In this document: in pieces, positions 1-5,677 of the stretch
Layout of the letters: every line of letters starts with the position of its first letter
Position numbering within the stretch: the stretch's first letter is position 1
Assembly (NCBI GenBank): GCA_041580155.1
Contig: JBFGEI010000085.1
Coordinates: 1-10,812, forward strand
DNA length: 10,812 nt
Source of the DNA: Limimaricola sp041580155
GTDB lineage: Bacteria; Pseudomonadota; Alphaproteobacteria; Rhodobacterales; Rhodobacteraceae
Reading direction: 5' to 3'
Notes under the pieces: model-generated
Seen by the model: the letters and a program-made list of their open reading frames with translations, nothing else
Told to the model about the DNA's origin: nothing
Databases searched by the model: none
Program-made: the position numbers and the translations under genes

Positions 1-427
1 GGCTGCGGGTCTTGGGGTGGCTGAGGCTGCCGAAGCTTAGCGCGTTCATCGCCGCGATCGGCCGCGCGCCCATGGTGAACACATCGCGCAGGATGCCGCC
101 GACGCCGGTCGCCGCGCCCTGGTAGGGCTCGATGTAGCTCGGGTGGTTGAGACTCTCCATCTTGAAGACCACCGCCTGGCCGTCGCCGATGTCGACCACG
201 CCCGCGTTCTCGCCGGGGCCGCAGATGACCTGAGGCCCCTCGGTGGGCAGGGTGCGCAGCCATTTCTTCGACGACTTGTAAGAGCAGTGCTCGTTCCACA
301 TGGCCGAAAAGATGCCAAGCTCGGTAAAGCTCGGCGCGCGGCCGATGATCTCGAGGATGCGCGCGTATTCGTCGGGCTTGAGCCCGTGCGCGGCGATGAG
401 GTCGTCGGTGATCTGGGGGTCGGACAT
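1..427 (-). CDS. purL: Phosphoribosylformylglycinamidine synthase subunit PurL, N-terminal part (runs off left edge)
   Basis: This is the synthetase subunit of FGAM synthase, the fourth step of purine synthesis in the cytoplasm; it uses ATP and ammonia from PurQ to convert FGAR to FGAM. About 142 codons are present, from ATG at 427 to the window edge. Visible family motifs are F-T-E-L-G-I-F-S-A-M-W-N-E-H-C-S-Y-K-S-S (residues 34-53), with the expected His47 and Tyr50; G-P-G-E-N-A-G-V-V-D-I-G-D-G (70-83); and I-E-P-Y-Q-G-A-A-T-G-V-G-G-I (99-112), followed by the metal-site region R-D-V-F-T-M-G-A-R-P (114-123). The start is supported by AGGAGA (plus-strand 436-441), 8 bases upstream. Oddity: residues 91-95 read E-S-L-N-H, whereas the family has E-S-H-N-H, so the conserved His at the proton-acceptor position is Leu93. 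It reads away from the small-RNA region to its right. Identification is essentially certain. Confidence 0.96.
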   Translation of the reverse strand, partial: MSDPQITDDLIAAHGLKPDEYARILEIIGRAPSFTELGIFSAMWNEHCSYKSSKKWLRTLPTEGPQVICGPGENAGVVDIGDGQAVVFKMESLNHPSYIEPYQGAATGVGGILRDVFTMGARPIAAMNALSFGSLSHPKTRS

Positions 428-651
428 GCGGGCGCTCTCCTGCTGGTCGCGCGCGTCATACAATCGGGACGCCGCAGGGGAAAGCGGGTTTCGCCGCGTC
501 AGCCGCGGCGGATGTCGTTCGCCGGCACGGAAGCCGGGTTCGGGATCGCCGGCTGCATGACCGCGTCCGCGGCGGGAGGTATTGCCGACACGCGCGACCG
601 GTTCGTGCCAGGACCTCGCCGATGCCGCCTGGCTGCGGCCGGGGACGGGAC
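428..651. other. Non-coding stretch upstream of purL
   Basis: Apart from the purL ribosome site I find no gene here. Reading frames across it have arginine-rich, low-complexity translations typical of GC-rich non-coding DNA. Short GC hairpins such as CCGCG/CGCGG occur but have no U-tract. This should contain the purL promoter, which I cannot place with confidence. Confidence 0.4.
436..441 (-). promoter_or_regulatory. Ribosome binding site of purL
   Basis: On the minus strand AGGAGA lies 8 bases before the ATG of purL. It fixes the start of the incomplete gene, whose first residues (M-S-D-P-Q-I-T) fit the family's N-terminus. I see no convincing -35/-10 pair just upstream. Confidence 0.6.
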
Positions 652-679
652 AAAAAAATGCCGGGCACAAAGGCCCGGC
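652..679 (-). terminator. Intrinsic terminator (minus strand)
   Basis: Arms at 660-666 and 673-679 form a perfect 7-bp all-GC stem with loop CTTTGT (on the minus strand), followed on that strand by A and a run of seven T. It ends transcription arriving from the right, either the candidate small RNA or the LysR gene 155 bases upstream. Confidence 0.85.
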
Positions 680-740
680 GAAGTCCAACAGGGAGGTATG
701 AAGACGAGGCACAATGAAGCGTCGTCGTCTTCGAATGCCG
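652..740 (-). ncRNA. Candidate trans-acting small RNA with CCUCCC motif and intrinsic terminator
   Basis: Read on the minus strand, this roughly 85-90 base stretch has the layout of a bacterial small RNA. A 5' stem-loop has perfect 8-bp arms GAAGACGA/TCGTCTTC (plus-strand 725-732 and 700-707) and a 17-base loop. An unpaired linker containing ATACCTCCCTG follows (about 688-699). A 7-bp GC hairpin GCCGGGC/GCCCGGC with a 6-base loop and seven T residues closes it. The linker is complementary to Shine-Dalgarno sequences; C/U-rich anti-SD motifs of this kind are established in alphaproteobacterial sRNAs such as the CcsR group of Rhodobacter. A weak -35-like TTGAAC (769-774) lies upstream, but the -10 (GACTAC or TACTAT) is poor. 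The transcript ends are inferred. An alternative is an untranslated tail of the LysR transcript, processed or terminated here. Confidence 0.5.
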
Positions 741-784
741 AGATAGTAGTCGCAATGTGAACGATCAAGTTCAAAGCCACTGCG

Positions 785-803
785 ATGGCGGCAAAACCGC
801 CAT
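785..803 (-). terminator. Hairpin just downstream of the LysR gene, possible weak terminator
   Basis: ATGGCGG/CCGCCAT form a perfect 7-bp stem around a 5-base loop (TTTTG on the minus strand), 31 bases past the LysR stop codon. There is no U-tract, so it may only stabilise the 3' end. The stronger terminator for this strand lies at 652-679. Confidence 0.3.
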
Positions 804-834
804 GCGCTGGCTGCATGGCTCGGATCGCCCGGCC

Positions 835-1743
835 TCAGTTCTCGGCGCGGTCGCGGATGCTCTTGCGGTGGGCCAGCACCTCTTCCTGCACGAAGTCGCG
901 GAACGCCGCGACCCGCTTGGACTGGCGCAATTCCTCGGGGTAGGCGAGGAACACCGGCACCTCGCCGGACTCCACGTCTGGCAGCACCCGCACCAGCTGC
1001 GGGTAGTGTTCGGTAAGGTAATGCGGCAGCACCCCGACCCCGAGGTTGTTGAGAACCGCCTGCACCACGCCGAAATAGTTGTTGACCGTCAGCAGGCTGG
1101 GCACGTCATGCGCCATCAGGTCCTGCACCAGCCTTGCGCCGGCGGCGACCTGCGCCGACGACAGGCTCTGGCAGATCAGCCGGTGGGAGGAGATATCCTC
1201 GACCCGGTCGAGCGGGCCGCTCTCGTCGAGATACTGCCGGGTCGCGTAGAGCCGCATCCGGATGTTCATCAGCCGCTTGCGGATCAGGTCGGCCTGGCTG
1301 GGTTCCTTCATCCGGATCGCGACATCGGCCTCGCGCATCGGCAGGTCGAGCACCCGCTCCTCGAGCATCAGGTCGATCTTGAGATCCGGGTAGGCGGCGT
1401 AGAGCTTGGGCAGGCGCGGCGCCAGCCACAACGTCCCGAATCCGGTGGTTGTGGTCACCCGCAACTCGCCGAACACCTCTTCCTCGCTGTCGCGGATCCG
1501 CGCCGCGGCGGCATCGAGCCGGCGGTTCATCGACTTGGTGGCGTCGAACAGAAGCTCGCCCTGTTCGGTCAGGATCAGCCCACGGGCGTGGCGGTGGAAC
1601 AGCGTGGTGTTCAGCGATTCTTCCAACGCCCGGATCTGCCGGCTGACCGCGGACTGGCTGAGATGCAGCGAATCGCCGGCGTGGGTCAGGCTGCCCGCGT
1701 CGGCCACCGCGTGGAAAATTCGCAGCTTGTCCCAATCCATCAT
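835..1743 (-). CDS. LysR-family transcriptional regulator
   Basis: A 302-residue DNA-binding regulator of the usual LysR length. The N-terminal winged helix-turn-helix is clear: M-D-W-D-K-L-R-I-F-H-A-V-A-D-A-G-S-L-T, then L-H-L-S-Q-S-A-V-S-R-Q-I-R-A-L-E, the recognition helix. The C-terminal periplasmic-binding-like effector domain begins near residue 90 (F-G-E-L-R-V-T-T-T-T-G-F-G). The start chosen is the first of two adjacent ATG codons (1741-1743), with AGAAGG about 5 bases upstream; a longer reading from 1809 lacks support. The gene is divergent from murI across 323 bases, the classic arrangement for a LysR regulator and a target, but I cannot name its effector or regulon. The sequence closely resembles a LysR protein conserved throughout Rhodobacterales, from memory often found near trxB, which is not present here. 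murI as a target is inference only. Confidence 0.93.
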   Translation of the reverse strand: MMDWDKLRIFHAVADAGSLTHAGDSLHLSQSAVSRQIRALEESLNTTLFHRHARGLILTEQGELLFDATKSMNRRLDAAAARIRDSEEEVFGELRVTTTTGFGTLWLAPRLPKLYAAYPDLKIDLMLEERVLDLPMREADVAIRMKEPSQADLIRKRLMNIRMRLYATRQYLDESGPLDRVEDISSHRLICQSLSSAQVAAGARLVQDLMAHDVPSLLTVNNYFGVVQAVLNNLGVGVLPHYLTEHYPQLVRVLPDVESGEVPVFLAYPEELRQSKRVAAFRDFVQEEVLAHRKSIRDRAEN

Positions 1744-1763
1744 CTGGCCTTCTTCCCTTCGAT

Positions 1764-1779
1764 CGGCGTTCGGACGCCG
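1764..1779 (-). other. Leader hairpin before the LysR gene
   Basis: A perfect 6-bp stem CGGCGT/ACGCCG with a 4-base loop lies between the possible promoter and the ribosome site of the LysR gene. It would be part of the 5' leader if the promoter guess is right. Its function is unknown. Confidence 0.25.
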
Positions 1780-1781
1780 CG

Positions 1782-1809
1782 CATACAGTCTTGCGGGGCC
1801 GATTTGCAA
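1782..1809 (-). promoter_or_regulatory. Possible promoter of the LysR gene
   Basis: On the minus strand TTGCAA (1804-1809) and TGTATG (1782-1787) are separated by 16 bases, about 40 bases before the start codon. The match to the sigma-70 consensus is modest. The TTTGCAAA palindrome at 1803-1810 could equally be an operator. Confidence 0.2.
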
Positions 1810-2010
1810 ACCGCCGTTACCGGATTGGCGCTTCTCTGCCCGCAGTTTGCCGCGCCACGCTACAGCAAATCCTTAACGATGTGAAAAAATGCGGCGCCGC
1901 GCGGGCGAATGCCCCGAATTTCAGCGCCGCCACGCGTGCCGCAGCCGGGTCTGCGCCGCCGGCCGCGACATGGCGGCGATGGATTTCCGGCCCGACACCA
2001 CTTATGTCGT

Positions 2011-2045
2011 TGTCTCGACCCCGTGTTTCGGTCCGGGGCGCGACA
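2011..2045 (+). other. Imperfect hairpin in the murI leader
   Basis: TGTC (2011-2014) can pair with GACA (2042-2045) and CCCCG (2019-2023) with CGGGG (2034-2038), with an internal loop that allows two more G-C pairs. It lies 21 bases before the murI start and has no U-tract, so it is a possible leader structure rather than a terminator. Confidence 0.25.
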
Positions 2046-2066
2046 TACAGGCGAGGTGCAGGAACG

Positions 2067-2879
2067 ATGGCGGTCGGGATCTTCGATAGCGGGCTGGGCG
2101 GGCTGACGGTGCTGGGCGCGGTCTCGCGGCGATTGCCCGAGGTGCCGCTGGTCTATTTCGGCGACAATGCCCACGCGCCCTACGGCGTGCGCACCGCCGA
2201 CGACATCTACGAGCTGACGACGCAGGCCACCGAACGGCTGTTCGACGCCGGCTGCGACCTGGTGATCCTGGCCTGCAACACCGCCAGCGCCGCGGCGCTG
2301 CGCCGGATGCAGGAGGGTTGGGTGCCCAAGGGCAAGCGGGTGCTCGGCGTCTTCGTGCCGCTGATCGAGGCGCTGACCGAACGGCAGTGGGGCGACAACT
2401 CGCCGCCGCGCGAGGTCGGCGTCAAGCACGTCGCGCTGTTCGCCACCCCGGCGACGGTCGCCAGCCGGGCGTTCCAGCGCGAGCTGGCGTTCCGCGCCAT
2501 CGGCGTCGATGTCGAGGCGCAGGCCTGCGGCGGCGTGGTCGACGCGATCGAGGAGGGCGACCTGATCCTCGCCGAGGCGCTGGTGCGCTCCCATGTCGAC
2601 GCGCTCAAGCGCAAGATGCCGATGCCGGGCGCCGCGGTGCTGGGCTGCACCCATTACCCGCTGATGGAAGAGGTGTTCCAGGACGCGCTCGGCCCCGAGG
2701 TCCAGGTGTTCAGCCAGGCCAACCTGGTGGCCGAGAGCCTGGCCGACTACCTGTCGCGCCACCCCGAGATGGTCGGGCCCGGCAGCGAGAGCCTGTTCCT
2801 GACCACCGGAAACCCGAAATCCGTGTCGAACCGCGCCACGCAGTTCCTGCGCCGCAAGATCGACTTCGTCGCGGCCTGA
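2067..2879 (+). CDS. murI: Glutamate racemase
   Basis: Interconverts L- and D-glutamate in the cytoplasm without cofactor, supplying D-Glu for peptidoglycan. The 270-residue protein has the normal family length. Near the N-terminus is I-F-D-S-G-L-G-G-L-T with Asp7; Y-F-G-D-N-A-H-A-P-Y-G (30-40) is the usual D-x-x-x-x-P-Y-G element. The two catalytic cysteines are Cys70 in A-C-N-T-A-S and Cys193 in G-C-T-H-Y-P, with His195 beside the second. The start at 2067 gives the exact family N-terminus (M-A-V-G-I-F-D-S-G) and has AGGA 4 bases upstream; the frame is open further upstream but that part has no family likeness. A short GC hairpin and 58 bases separate it from argC, which reads the same way. 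Confidence 0.96.
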   Translation: MAVGIFDSGLGGLTVLGAVSRRLPEVPLVYFGDNAHAPYGVRTADDIYELTTQATERLFDAGCDLVILACNTASAAALRRMQEGWVPKGKRVLGVFVPLIEALTERQWGDNSPPREVGVKHVALFATPATVASRAFQRELAFRAIGVDVEAQACGGVVDAIEEGDLILAEALVRSHVDALKRKMPMPGAAVLGCTHYPLMEEVFQDALGPEVQVFSQANLVAESLADYLSRHPEMVGPGSESLFLTTGNPKSVSNRATQFLRRKIDFVAA

Positions 2880-2886
2880 CGCCGCT

Positions 2887-2902
2887 GGCGCGCAATCGCG
2901 CC
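2887..2902 (+). terminator. GC hairpin between murI and argC
   Basis: GGCGCG/CGCGCC form a perfect 6-bp stem with a CAAT loop, 7 bases past the murI stop. The bases after it (CGTTCCTG) are only weakly U-rich, so it may attenuate or punctuate the transcript rather than end it. Confidence 0.35.
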
Positions 2903-2937
2903 CGTTCCTGATCGACGCTCCGATGTGAGGTGTACGC

Positions 2938-3966
2938 ATGACCCAATCCGCAGCCATCCTTGGTGCTTCCGGCTACACCGGCGCCGAACTCGTCCGGCTG
3001 ATCGCCACCCACCCCAGCCTGCGGATCGCGGCGCTGTCGGGCGACCGCAAGGCGGGCATGGCGATGGGCGAGGTGTTTCCGCATCTGCGACACCTCGAGC
3101 TGCCGCGGCTCTGCACCATCGACGAGATCGACTTCTCGGCGATCGACATCGTGTTCTGCGCCCTGCCGCATGCGATGAGCCAGGCGGTGATCAAGGACCT
3201 GCCGGCCGATCTGAAGGTGGTCGACCTGTCGGCCGACTTCCGGCTGCGTGATCCGGCGGAATACGAGAAATGGTACGGCAAGCCGCACGCCGCGGTCGAA
3301 TTGCAGGAGACCGCGGTCTACGGGCTGACCGAGTTCTACCGCGACCAGATCGCCACGGCGCGGCTGGTCGCCGGCACCGGCTGCAACGCCGCCACCGTGC
3401 AATTCGCGCTGCGGCCGCTGATCGAGGCCGGGGTGATCGATCTCGACGAGATCATCTGCGACCTGAAGAACGGGGTGTCCGGCGCCGGACGGTCGCTGAA
3501 GGAGAACATGCTCTTCGCCGAGCGGTCCGAGGACGCGCTGGCCTATTCCGCCGGCGGCACGCATCGCCACCTGGGCGAGTTCGACCAGGAATTCTCGGCG
3601 CTGGCCGGGCGTCCGGTGCGGATCCAGTTCACCCCGCATCTGGTGCCGGTGAACCGCGGTATCCTGGCGACCTGCTATCTTAGGGGCGACGCGCAAACCA
3701 TTCACGACACGCTGAAAACCCGCTACGCCGACGAGCCGTTCCTGTCGGTTCTGCCCTATGGCAAGCTGCCGGGGATGAGCCACGTCCAAGGCTCGAACTT
3801 CTGCCATATCGGCGTCGCCGGAGACCGGATCGGCGGCCGCGCCATCGTGGTCGCGACGCTCGACAACCTGTGCAAGGGATCGTCGGGCCAGGCGCTGCAG
3901 AACGCCAACCTGATGCTTGGGCTGCCGGAGACCGCCGGGCTGATGCTGGCGCCGGTCTTTCCCTGA
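2938..3966 (+). CDS. argC: N-acetyl-gamma-glutamyl-phosphate reductase
   Basis: Third step of arginine synthesis: NADPH-dependent reduction of N-acetylglutamyl phosphate to the semialdehyde. The protein has 342 residues. The NADP-binding glycine motif L-G-A-S-G-Y-T-G-A-E-L lies at 8-18. The active-site cysteine is Cys149 in A-G-T-G-C-N-A-A-T, a variant of the more widespread P-G-C-Y-P-T context. The substrate region S-G-A-G-R-S and G-G-T-H-R-H-L, and the C-terminal D-N-L-C-K-G-S-S-G-Q-A-L-Q-N-A-N segment that closes the active site, are intact. GTGAGGTG just upstream serves as ribosome site. Its TGA overlaps the ccmE ATG by one base (TGATG), implying translational coupling between arginine synthesis and cytochrome c maturation genes. 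The enzyme looks fully functional. Confidence 0.96.
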   Translation: MTQSAAILGASGYTGAELVRLIATHPSLRIAALSGDRKAGMAMGEVFPHLRHLELPRLCTIDEIDFSAIDIVFCALPHAMSQAVIKDLPADLKVVDLSADFRLRDPAEYEKWYGKPHAAVELQETAVYGLTEFYRDQIATARLVAGTGCNAATVQFALRPLIEAGVIDLDEIICDLKNGVSGAGRSLKENMLFAERSEDALAYSAGGTHRHLGEFDQEFSALAGRPVRIQFTPHLVPVNRGILATCYLRGDAQTIHDTLKTRYADEPFLSVLPYGKLPGMSHVQGSNFCHIGVAGDRIGGRAIVVATLDNLCKGSSGQALQNANLMLGLPETAGLMLAPVFP

Positions 3967-4421
3967 TGCGCAGCCTGAAGAAGACCCGGCGGATCCAGGT
4001 CATCGCGCTGGCGATGGTGGCGCTGGTGCTGTCGACCGGGATCATCGGCTACGCGATGCGCGACGGGATCAACTACTTCAGGTCGCCGTCACAGCTGCTT
4101 GCCGAACCGCCGGTCGCCTCCGAGACCTTCCGCCTCGGCGGGCTGGTCGAGGACGGCACGCTGGAGCGCGGCACCGGCGAGACGGTGCGGTTCCGGGTCA
4201 CCGACGGCGGCGCCAGCGTCCCGGTCAGCTTCACCGGCCTGCTGCCCGACCTGTTCGAGGAGGGCCAGGGCATGGTCGGGTTGGGGCGCTGGGTCGACGG
4301 CAGCTTCGAGGCGGTCGAGATCCTGGCCAAGCACGACGAAAGCTACATGCCGAAAGAGGTGGTCGACGCGCTGCGCGAGCAGGGGGTCTACAAGCCGGAC
4401 GGTGGGGCAGCGACGAATTAA
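3966..4421 (+). CDS. ccmE: Cytochrome c maturation heme chaperone CcmE
   Basis: CcmE is the membrane-anchored periplasmic chaperone that binds heme covalently after CcmABCD delivers it, then hands it to CcmF/CcmH. The protein has 151 residues. It starts with a basic stretch (M-R-S-L-K-K-T-R-R) and one membrane anchor at about 10-31, followed by the OB-fold domain. The heme-binding motif is L-A-K-H-D-E-S-Y-M-P-K-E-V: His123 is the covalent heme ligand and Tyr127 the axial ligand position. The start overlaps the argC stop by one base and has no Shine-Dalgarno of its own. It is the only gene in the window ending in TAA; that stop sits inside TTAACCAC. The next gene is a muramidase, not ccmF as in a plain ccm operon. 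Confidence 0.95.
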   Translation: MRSLKKTRRIQVIALAMVALVLSTGIIGYAMRDGINYFRSPSQLLAEPPVASETFRLGGLVEDGTLERGTGETVRFRVTDGGASVPVSFTGLLPDLFEEGQGMVGLGRWVDGSFEAVEILAKHDESYMPKEVVDALREQGVYKPDGGAATN

Positions 4422-4425
4422 CCAC
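4418..4425 (+). promoter_or_regulatory. CtrA-like half-site TTAACCAC at the ccmE/muramidase junction
   Basis: TTAACCAC spans the ccmE stop codon and differs by one base from the TTAACCAT half-site known for the alphaproteobacterial regulator CtrA. It lies 44 bases before the muramidase start. Part of it is dictated by the stop codon, and no second half-site is present, so this is tentative. Confidence 0.2.
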
Positions 4426-4435
4426 GCGGTAGCAG

Positions 4436-4459
4436 CCTGTTTCCGAAACCGGGGACAGG
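4436..4459 (+). promoter_or_regulatory. Stable hairpin overlapping the muramidase Shine-Dalgarno
   Basis: CCTGTTTCCG (4436-4445) pairs with CGGGGACAGG (4450-4459) over 10 bp with two G-U wobbles and the loop AAAC. The last three bases of its 3' arm are the first half of the AGGAGG ribosome site (4457-4462). It could limit translation of the lysis genes. No U-tract follows, so it is not an intrinsic terminator. Confidence 0.5.
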
Positions 4460-4462
4460 AGG
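4457..4462 (+). promoter_or_regulatory. Strong Shine-Dalgarno of the muramidase gene
   Basis: AGGAGG, a full anti-16S match, lies 6 bases before the ATG at 4469. It is by far the best ribosome site in the argC-ccmH run, where most other genes rely on overlap coupling. Half of it is buried in the hairpin at 4436-4459. Confidence 0.75.
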
Positions 4463-4468
4463 CCGCCC

Positions 4469-5080
4469 ATGCTGACAGTACGGCAGATCGCCGAAGAGAT
4501 CGTCGCCCGCGAGGGCGGTTTCGTCGATGATCCGGACGATCCGGGCGGCGCCACCAACCACGGCGTCACGATCCACACGATGCGCCGGCTCGGGCTGGAT
4601 CTCGATGGCGACGGCGAGGTGAACGTCGACGACGTGCGGGCGCTGGACCGCAACCGCGCGGTCGGGATCTTCGTCGAACACTACTGGCGCCGGCCGCGGC
4701 TCGAGGCGCTGCCCGAGGCGGTGCAGCCCAGCGTGTTCGACATGTATGTCAACGCCGGCGCCGACGCGGTGCGGATCCTGCAGCGGCTGATCGGCCAGAT
4801 GCGGATCGCCTGCGACGTCGACGGCGTGATCGGGCCGCAGACCATCGCCGCGGCGCGCGCCGCCGACGCCGCCGCCCCGGGCTATTTCGCCGAAGCCTAC
4901 GGCATCGCCCGACGCAACCACTACTACCGTCTGGCCGACGCCCGCCCGGCAAGCCGCAAATACGCGCGGCGCCGCGACGGCGGCAAGGGCGGCTGGATCC
5001 TACGCGCCGAATCCTTCATCTCGCCGCGCTACCGGCTGACCGAGGCGCAGCATCGCGACCGGGTGGCGGCATGGGGATGA
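4469..5080 (+). CDS. GH108-type N-acetylmuramidase (GTA/phage-type endolysin, holin-associated)
   Basis: A peptidoglycan-cleaving muramidase of 203 residues. The glycoside hydrolase 108 domain fills about 5-90: the motif R-E-G-G-F-V-D-D-P-D-D-P-G-G-A-T-N-H-G-V carries the likely catalytic Glu15. The C-terminal half (about 110-190; G-V-I-G-P-Q-T-I-A-A-A and K-Y-A-R-R-R-D-G-G-K-G-G-W) matches the PG_binding_3 type. A 12-residue EF-hand/dockerin-like loop, D-L-D-G-D-G-E-V-N-V-D-D (44-55), has acids at positions 1, 3, 5 and 12 and suggests calcium binding. There is no signal peptide, so export must depend on the holin whose gene overlaps its end by 10 bases. The pair corresponds in type to the lysis genes that release the R. 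capsulatus gene transfer agent (rcc00555 and rcc00556), which lie apart from the GTA structural cluster. A prophage remnant is less likely, since no other phage gene is nearby. Confidence 0.9.
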   Translation: MLTVRQIAEEIVAREGGFVDDPDDPGGATNHGVTIHTMRRLGLDLDGDGEVNVDDVRALDRNRAVGIFVEHYWRRPRLEALPEAVQPSVFDMYVNAGADAVRILQRLIGQMRIACDVDGVIGPQTIAAARAADAAAPGYFAEAYGIARRNHYYRLADARPASRKYARRRDGGKGGWILRAESFISPRYRLTEAQHRDRVAAWG

Positions 5081-5646
5081 TCTCGGGGATTTTCACGACG
5101 CTGTTCGGCTCGGGCCGCAACCTGGTGGTCGAGACGACCGAAGCCTTCCGGCAGAACACCGAGGCCAGGGGCGTGCGCGACGCGGCGCACCGCGCCAGCG
5201 TGGTGCAGCAATACGCCGCCGAGGTGGCGACCGCACGGCCCGGGCTGTTCGACCGGGCGATCGACGGGCTGAACCGGCTGCCGCGGCCGCTGATGGCCTT
5301 CGGCACGCTGTTCCTGATCGGCACCGCGATGATCGACCCGGTCTGGTTTGCCAGCCGGATGCAGGGGCTGGCGCTGGTGCCGGAACCGCTGTGGTGGCTG
5401 ATGGGGGCGATCGTCAGCTTCTACTTCGGCGCCCGGATGCAGAGCCACGGCCAGGCGTTCCGCCGCTCGATCGCCGAGACCATGGCCCAGGTGCCGCAGG
5501 TGAGCGACAACCTGCGCCGGCTCGAGGCGCTGCGCCAGCCGGAGATCAGGCGCCCGGCCCCGGCCAGACCGCTCGATGCGCCGATCGAGTCCGCCAACGG
5601 CGAGCCGAACGCGGCGCTCGAGGACTGGCGGCGCACGCAGCCGTGA
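5071..5646 (+). CDS. Holin family protein (3-TM GTA-release type)
   Basis: A 191-residue membrane protein that should form the inner-membrane lesion letting the upstream muramidase reach the cell wall. Residues 1-70 are amphipathic and charged (the N-terminal 4-13 stretch M-I-S-G-I-F-T-T-L-F-G may be a short membrane or re-entrant segment). Two clear hydrophobic segments lie at about 74-95 and 106-121, the second ending in the family-typical F-Y-F-G-A-R-M. The tail (130-191) is polar and proline-rich. This fits the Pfam 'holin of 3TMs, for gene-transfer release' family. The start at 5071 overlaps the muramidase by 10 bases; a second ATG at 5077 would give a 4-base ATGA overlap, so dual starts as in some phage holins are possible but unproven. 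A GC hairpin and 58 bases then separate it from ccmF. Confidence 0.88.
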   Translation: MGMISGIFTTLFGSGRNLVVETTEAFRQNTEARGVRDAAHRASVVQQYAAEVATARPGLFDRAIDGLNRLPRPLMAFGTLFLIGTAMIDPVWFASRMQGLALVPEPLWWLMGAIVSFYFGARMQSHGQAFRRSIAETMAQVPQVSDNLRRLEALRQPEIRRPAPARPLDAPIESANGEPNAALEDWRRTQP

Positions 5647-5658
5647 CACGATGGGCCA

Positions 5659-5677
5659 CCGCGCCGCATTGGCGCGG
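5659..5677 (+). other. GC hairpin between holin gene and ccmF
   Basis: CCGCGCC/GGCGCGG form a perfect 7-bp stem around a GCATT loop, 12 bases past the holin stop. There is no U-tract. It closes off the lysis pair on its 3' side as the hairpin at 4436-4459 does on its 5' side; a role in mRNA processing or stability is inference. Confidence 0.4.

Larger units (their letters stand above)
1744..2066. promoter_or_regulatory. Divergent intergenic region between the LysR gene and murI
   Basis: These 323 bases contain no credible gene. They must hold the LysR promoter (minus) and the murI promoter (plus). A small AT-rich patch occurs around 1868-1890 (CCTTAACGATGTGAAAAAAT). The murI side ends in an imperfect hairpin at 2011-2045. 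I cannot place a confident murI promoter. Confidence 0.5.

Noticed and set aside
698..760. A 20-codon plus-strand reading frame after GGGAGGT (M-K-T-R-H-N-E-A)
   Set aside because: The putative ribosome site lies directly against the ATG with no spacing, the peptide is low-complexity, and the same bases are better explained as stem and linker of the minus-strand small RNA.
757..1884. Long plus-strand open frame antisense to the LysR gene
   Set aside because: The LysR protein on the other strand is unmistakable; the antisense translation is rich in His, Arg and Gln with no family likeness, as is common in GC-rich DNA.
2710..3807. Long minus-strand open frame antisense to argC
   Set aside because: Shadow frame caused by third-position GC bias; argC is complete with active-site motifs.
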